DNA of 64,000 nucleotides, taken from NCBI RefSeq assembly GCF_047948215.1, contig NC_134458.1, positions 138,678,536 through 138,742,535 of the forward strand, written 5' to 3'. The position numbers and the translations under genes were made by a program. The DNA comes from Lycorma delicatula (Eukaryota > Arthropoda > Insecta > Hemiptera > Fulgoridae). Of this stretch, positions 58,166-64,000 are shown one piece after another; positions within the stretch are counted from its first letter, which is position 1; every line of letters begins with the position of its first letter. The notes below the pieces were generated by a model. That model was not told where the DNA came from. It worked only from the letters and a program-made list of their open reading frames with translations, and searched no databases.

Positions 58166-61100
58166 CTGAACCACCGTTAAGTATCATGTTGCATCTCATT
58201 TACGGGTTTGAAAACCAGTTATAGTATTGAATGAATCATGTAATAATTTATTGTTACCGACGATTTACCAAAACTAACGATACAGCGAAATGGTAAATCA
58301 CATTTAATTAAACAGTAATGATTACTATATATTTATAAAAATATTCTTTTTTTGTCTCGTTATTAATACAAATTCTTAAATACCCTACTATTTCTTTTAT
58401 ATTTTTCCACAGAACTAATTGTTAGGAAATAACTGATCGCTGACATTAAGATACTAAAGTACTAAGATGTACTTTATTTAACACACAGTTGACAAGCGTT
58501 TGAAATCGTACTTTCGAGTGAGACCAGTCAACGTATAAGGACACTCATGGTTCAGTCCGTGTGTATAATAAGAGTGGACTTCAAATCCGCTCATTTAACA
58601 ATTTTTTACGTCGATTTTATAGGTTTTTTTTTTAAATTAATTTTTATATAAAAATTTCAAAAAATATTTCTTTAAAAATTCCTTTAAAAGTAAAAAAAAA
58701 AGATTTTTTCGATATTTCTTTTTTTGAAGTTAGCACTAAGCTGAATATTATTAAGACGATGTCGAAGAATGAAAAGTATTACTTCCAGATTTTTTAAATC
58801 TATACTAATTTTTTTTAGTTTTATTTCTTGTTTTATACTGGAGCCGACAAAACTGCTACTTGTACGGAAAAAAGCCGTTCGAAAAAAACGCAAAGGTGAC
58901 AAGAAATTTGTTTCTTGATTAAAATAAAAAGAACAAAAAAGACGTAAAGAAATCTCGGTCTAGCGTGAACTAAAATTCTCTAGAATACCGAAATATTTTT
59001 TACTTTTTACTCAAATTATATGAAACATTTTCTTAATTTCATACGAAAATAACTTAAATGTCACAATAACATTAAGTTACATATATCTTTTCGAAATAAT
59101 CCAGTAATTATGACAAAAAAAGAAACTATCTTCTAATTGTTTATATAAACAATGTCGATTTTTCCCTTTCAAAAACGTTTTACAATGAGAACACCGCTGA
59201 ATTTTCTCAACAAAATAAAAAAATATCCAAAATAACAGCCCATTTAACGTAGAAGAGTATATATAGCTTGAACATACAATCAAAAATAAAAAACCGATTC
59301 GAATCGAGAACTTCCTCATTTTTTTTAAGCCTGTAAAAGAGTAATTTTTAAAAAATAAATGTATGAACATTTTTTATAAATACTTAAAATTCGAACAGAA
59401 ACTTATTATTCTACACACCTATAAACATATTAACATTTTATAAAAATCTAATTAACTTTCTTTTTTTTATTTATTTTAAAATTTAAGCTTAAGTAATTTT
59501 TTTTAATAATTATGTAAAATAATTGCTGAAAAGTGCTAGAAAAAAAATTATTCTACATAATGAAATGTTATACAATTTATTTAGCCGATTTGAAGTTTAA
59601 GAGTATTTTATAATTTTCTAGTTTAATAAAAGGGTGTAATTATACAATAGTTTTTATTTTTTATAACACATTTTTTACTTACAGTTTTATCAGTGTAGGA
59701 GATGAAGTTGATTGATATATAAATAACCAATAATGTTTTAAACGATTATTATCGAGATATATTTCGTATTCACTACGATTAACAGGAGATAAAACTACTG
59801 ATTTACGCCAACGTTGGATCGGTAGCTCAAATGGCTGGTTAGTAATGTTGCTTTGTGATCACCACTAGGAGCAGCGTAGTATTAGACTGACAAGACAGTT
59901 TTCTTTCACTTGGAATCGTTCTTTCATATTTTGATGTAAGTGAAAGTTGGTTTGTAAGAAGTGGAATAGAAAGTGAAAGTACTTAGGCAATACTTGTATC
60001 GTACTATATTTTTTACTTTGTTTTCATAAGTGTATATGAAATACTCATCAAAATAAGTGCCTATCATTCGTCTGAGAGTACACGTGTTAAGGTCAATTGT
60101 TACCTGTTTTTTTTTTATTATTTATCTTAATATATAAAATATATCTGATTACTGTCTATTTTATATAATATTCATATGAGTTAAAAATCCAAACAAACAG
60201 AAGAATAAAATTAGTAATTAAATCACTTATTTACAAAAAAAGCGTTTTTACTACCGAAACAAATTAATAAAATTTAACCGAAACAAATTGATAAATACTG
60301 TCCTCTCGGTCCTACATCTTATTTATTTCCTGAAAGGGAACCCTCAATTTAAGAAAATAAAAGAAAAAATGCATTTTGTACTCAAGTCTTTCAAATTTCG
60401 TTTACTTTAATTCTTGTTCCTCTGAAATCTTTCACTACAATTCATTCAAAGCGATAAAATCACAAAAACTAGTGTAATATTAAAAAGAAGAACCCCGTAT
60501 TTGAAATCAAGGAGCTTAAAATTAAAATAAAACTTCCTAGAAATGCTGATAGAAATTCTACTTTCATTCGCTGATATGTTTTGATTAAGTTCAAATAAAA
60601 AAAAAACACAAAGAAAAGCGGTTTGATATTTTTCTCCCTTTTATTCTAAAATACATCAAGAGCAAGTAGTACAAAAAAAAACTTTTTCATCAAGAACAAA
60701 CAGCCCAATGACGTTTTTTTATGTGAATATCAGATTTAAATTGTGTAAATAGCTTGGCTTTTTAATATTAGGTTCGTTCTGAGAGATTGGTTAAAATAGA
60801 TTATTTCGTTCATGCGTACCTCCGTACAAACAGAAAACTAGCAGAAATCGAGATAATGGACTCTAATTGTGATAAACAGAAGCTTTGAAGAAAAAACCTT
60901 TCGCTTTAGTTTTACATAAAACATAGAACTAAAATAAGAAAACGAATTTTAGTAACTTATACAGGTAAATTGTAATTATTTATTCAATGCGTAGACAGTG
61001 CATTTTTCCTACGAAAAATTATTTTACTTGTCTATCTAACGAAAATGGTAAACCAATAAAATGTTCTATTAAATTCCTAATATCGAAAATAGTTTACCAA

Positions 61101-61381
61101 ATTTTTACAAATGGACTAAAAAGAGAAAATTCAGTATATTTTCTAGATTTCACTTTGAACGAATCGTTTAGCTAACTCGTAAAAATTATGATTTAGTTAG
61201 GATATTCAAAATATTACTGCACGAAAATTAAGTAGTAGAATATGATAGTCTACACTTTGCTGCTCTCCCAATAAATGTAGTTATCTAGCTAAAACAATGC
61301 CTAAAACCATTCTCAAAATTCAATAAATATAGTGTTAAAATAATTGGACCAGCGAGTCCTGAATTCTGAGAAAACATGATG
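58166..61381. other. No gene recognised
   Basis: A minus-strand frame at 59077-59370 contains hydrophobic stretches and two CxxC-like cysteine pairs but matches nothing I know. The sequence near 59818-59890 is faintly tRNA-like but lacks a B box. Confidence 0.4.
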
Positions 61382-61408
61382 CATACATACATACATACAT
61401 ACATACAT
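61382..61408. repeat. (CATA)n microsatellite
   Basis: About seven tetranucleotide units. Confidence 0.9.
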
Positions 61409-63872
61409 GTATAAAACCATTTTCTGCTTTGCGAATGAAGACTAATTGAGATACCCGTTCTTTGAAAAAAATTAAATAATCTTTTAAGGTTGTGATCATG
61501 TTTTTCTTTGCCCTTTTTGAGTATATGAAATCCACTGTAAATCTGTTAATCAATTTGCAATTTTTAGAGTCAAAATAATTAAAAATTCAATCTCTGTACA
61601 GATTGTATAAATATGTATCTAATATTAAATTTTTATTCTTCACTAAAAATAATATTTTTTTAATATTTCCAATTCTTTGGGAATATAAACTAAATTGGAA
61701 ATACAAAACCGCTTATTCCAGTTTAATAATTTTAAAGATAGAAAATCCCATATTTTCATGTAATTTTGCGATAAGCACCTGTTCTGAAGTTTTATTTTCT
61801 GTTCAATATTTTTAAAATATCCAGTAGAAATGAGGAAAAAATTGTTTTCCTAACTTTGTTTAAATGTCTCTTGCTTCTCATTTTCCTGTTTCGAATTGTA
61901 TTCTAAATAATCTCACACGGATACCTAACTCCTACTTCATTTGTCAATCCTCTTCTACTTCCTTTCCTACACTGGCTCCGTCTACCACACATTCATTCTT
62001 TGTTGCTGTTGAGTTTAGGAAGCTTACAAATTAACTTCACGTAAGCTACTATTGTAAAAATCATTATAATATGTTTCTATAATGTATTTCTTGTTCAACT
62101 TCGCTCATTATTGTGATATTCTCTACGCTTATTGCATGCAAATGTTTATTTTACCTTTTTTCTCATCTTACACTCAGGGATGGATAAGCAAAAAATTCCT
62201 TCTTAGCAGTAGCTTTTAATAAAAAAGGATTATCAGTACTAGCTTCAAGTTTTCTAGCTCTTTCTACCTCAGAACCCCATTTTTAATTTAACCTTTTTGG
62301 GCTTATTAATAAAAATAATTGTGTCTTACTTTATATTAGAACTCTTCAAATCAAATATGCCAAATTTCAACTTTATTATATTTAGAAAAGGGGAAAATTG
62401 CTTTATGGTAATAACGTCATTCTTGTTTAACTATAACAGATAAGTTTGTACAAATTTTCATCAATTTGTAGCGAGTAGGAGAAAAAGCACTTAGAAACAG
62501 TTCCAGCATCTAAAATACCAGCAAGGTTTCAAGTTTCAAGTTATCAATTCTTCTCGTCTCAGAAAAAGATTTAATTTAACTCCTTACACGTTACTAATCA
62601 AAATACTATCTTCTCCCCTTTCCAAATAATAGATTCCGCTTTGGGAATTTCTTTGCCAAAGTAAGGGTATTTCATAATCATTTTCAGCCTTAAAAGTGTC
62701 TAAAAAAAATTGCTTTATAGCTGTAATTATTTCCTAACATACCTGTAAGGTTTTAATTTTCTAGCTTATCAGTGTCTGTAATTATTAAGGTGTTAGGAAC
62801 TGTTAATCAGAATAATTTTTCATTACCTTTTCTAAATACTCTTTCAGAAACAATTGGGCCAAATTTCATTAGTAACTAGTTAAAATTCTACTGATCCATT
62901 AAACATTTATTATAGCCTTCTAATTATTTCTTTTTCTCTTTAATGGTTTTCTTTTTGCACTTGGGATAAAAAATAACAGTATTCAAAGATAGACAAGATT
63001 TAATATTTCATCTTATTTTTATTATTTTTTGGTATTGTTTTTTGTATTATTTTTAAAAAATGAAACATTTTTTTATTTTCTTTTTAACAAAATTTTTTTT
63101 TTAATAATAATAAATTAATTATATTGATAATTTTATACATTTTACCTTTTTGTATAAAGATAATATTTTTATGACTATTTTGACATGTAAATTAAACATA
63201 AAGAAAAGAAACTTAAAACCACATAATACTCATATGTAGTTATATCTCATTTCTGAATGCTGAAGTGTAATTCTGAACTACTTCAAAGTTGTAGTAATTA
63301 CTTAAAATCTCTTGGACCATTAATTTTTATCACAACCTATATTTTCTATAATCTTTTAAATACTTTTTTTTATTTTTGGAAGAGGATTAAAATAGCATGC
63401 AAAGGTTATAACAGAACTGACATGCTAGATATTTTGAGAGTTTATATTTCTGAATGTAATTAGTAAACCAATATTAAAAACTGTTTCTAATTTGGATTTT
63501 ATAATTTTTTTATAATTTTTGGAACAAATTGATGTTTTCTGGCCAATTTAATGTTGAAATTGATTCCTTACCCATATGCAATGGAATAAAAATTAAAAAA
63601 AATAAAACTAAATCAAATTTGTTTTCCTTCAATAAGTAACCACAACTGAGTGGTTAAACATAGTGTTATTCCAAGTCCCCATCACTAAACATATTTATTT
63701 AGAAGAAATTAATGTGTTTCTTTAAAAACATATTTTAGAGCCACTTTCAAGGAGGTTCCAGGCTTTTAATATTGAAGCCAGTAATTTTGACTGCATTTTG
63801 AACAGTTTAAGATCAAGAACTAGATCATTAAGTTCTACTTAAGTAATTTTGTGAGAAATTCAGTGCTCTCAC
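61409..63872. other. AT-rich DNA, no gene recognised
   Basis: Nothing supported. Stretches at 62160-62930 are moderately balanced and might be an old repeat. Confidence 0.4.
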
Positions 63873-64000
63873 CTTGGAAATCTGGGTCCTCTTCTACTTC
63901 ATTACTTTCTTAATAACCATAGCTTTCTTCATCATCAATATTTTCTTCTAAACTCTGTGTTCCTGTTGAACTGGAACATGTAACTCTTTACAGGAAAGCT
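63873..64000 (-). pseudogene. Candidate exon with in-frame stop, cut by window edge
   Basis: On the minus strand an acidic frame (LEENIDDEESYGY, then SNEVEEDPDF) runs to CAAG|GTGAGA, a consensus donor at 63873. A TAA interrupts it between the two pieces. Acidic N-terminal stretches of this type occur in transposase genes such as piggyBac as well as host genes, so no function is assigned. The 5' part lies outside the window. Confidence 0.3.

Noticed and set aside
59077..59370. Minus-strand frame with hydrophobic segments and cysteine pairs
   Set aside because: AT-rich DNA commonly gives Phe/Ile/Leu-rich frames; no splice sites, signal or family support.
59815..59890. Possible tRNA gene (GGTAGCTCAAATGGCTGG)
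   Set aside because: There is no B box (GGTTCRANYC), and no cloverleaf could be drawn. At most it is a degraded SINE head.

Overview
This is an AT-rich eukaryotic window, almost certainly from an insect with a large, repeat-laden genome. The transposon families and tRNA-headed SINEs look hemipteran to me, but that is an inference and the species is not resolved. No prokaryotic features, rRNA genes, tRNA genes or CRISPR arrays were seen. Host coding content is sparse. The only confident host exon is the first coding exon of a short-chain dehydrogenase/reductase (retinol-dehydrogenase-like) at 11298-11478 on the minus strand. Weaker single-exon candidates lie at 7052-7266 (-), 42583-43071 (+, two exons), 55415-55542 (+), 57998-58165 (-) and 63873-64000 (-).

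The most interesting object is at 3056-6927. It is a 3.87-kb element with long terminal inverted repeats (about 280 and 326 bp) whose outermost parts are themselves hairpin-forming palindromes. On its minus strand lie broken remains of a double-jelly-roll capsid-like protein, a second short virion-protein-like fragment, an intact 43-aa ORF, and the N-terminal part of a protein-primed family-B DNA polymerase that lacks the catalytic core. This gene set points to an endogenous, internally deleted virus-like element of the Polinton/adintovirus type.

Most of the rest is transposon layers. Two decayed APE-type non-LTR retrotransposons lie on the minus strand (12110-15160 and 23695-26465); the first carries a SINE with a clear 16-bp target-site duplication. 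An R1-clade-like element lies on the plus strand (about 37380-40930) with a 573-aa reverse transcriptase ORF still open. A 58-bp piece of its 3' UTR is repeated, inverted, just upstream of it. Tc1/mariner-superfamily remains occur at 16924-17430, 20972-21480, 26824-27985 and 47685-49884; the last has TIRs, TA flanks and recognisable DDE motifs. Four Helitron-like 3' ends (hairpin plus CTAG) lie at 519-589, 22401-22436, 53251-53281 and 53586-53658. Two SINE families with different tRNA-like heads share one 3' tail, and one copy is split by a 1.6-kb TG...CA insertion (33768-35385). Foldback repeats, palindromes and microsatellites complete the picture.

The window therefore reads as intronic or intergenic DNA filled by successive insertions. 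Nested insertions give a relative chronology: retrotransposon before SINE at 13.6 kb, Helitron-like element before SINE at 22.0 kb, and SINE before the TG...CA insertion at 33.8 kb. The long terminal stretches (57.4-63.8 kb) hold little that I can recognise.
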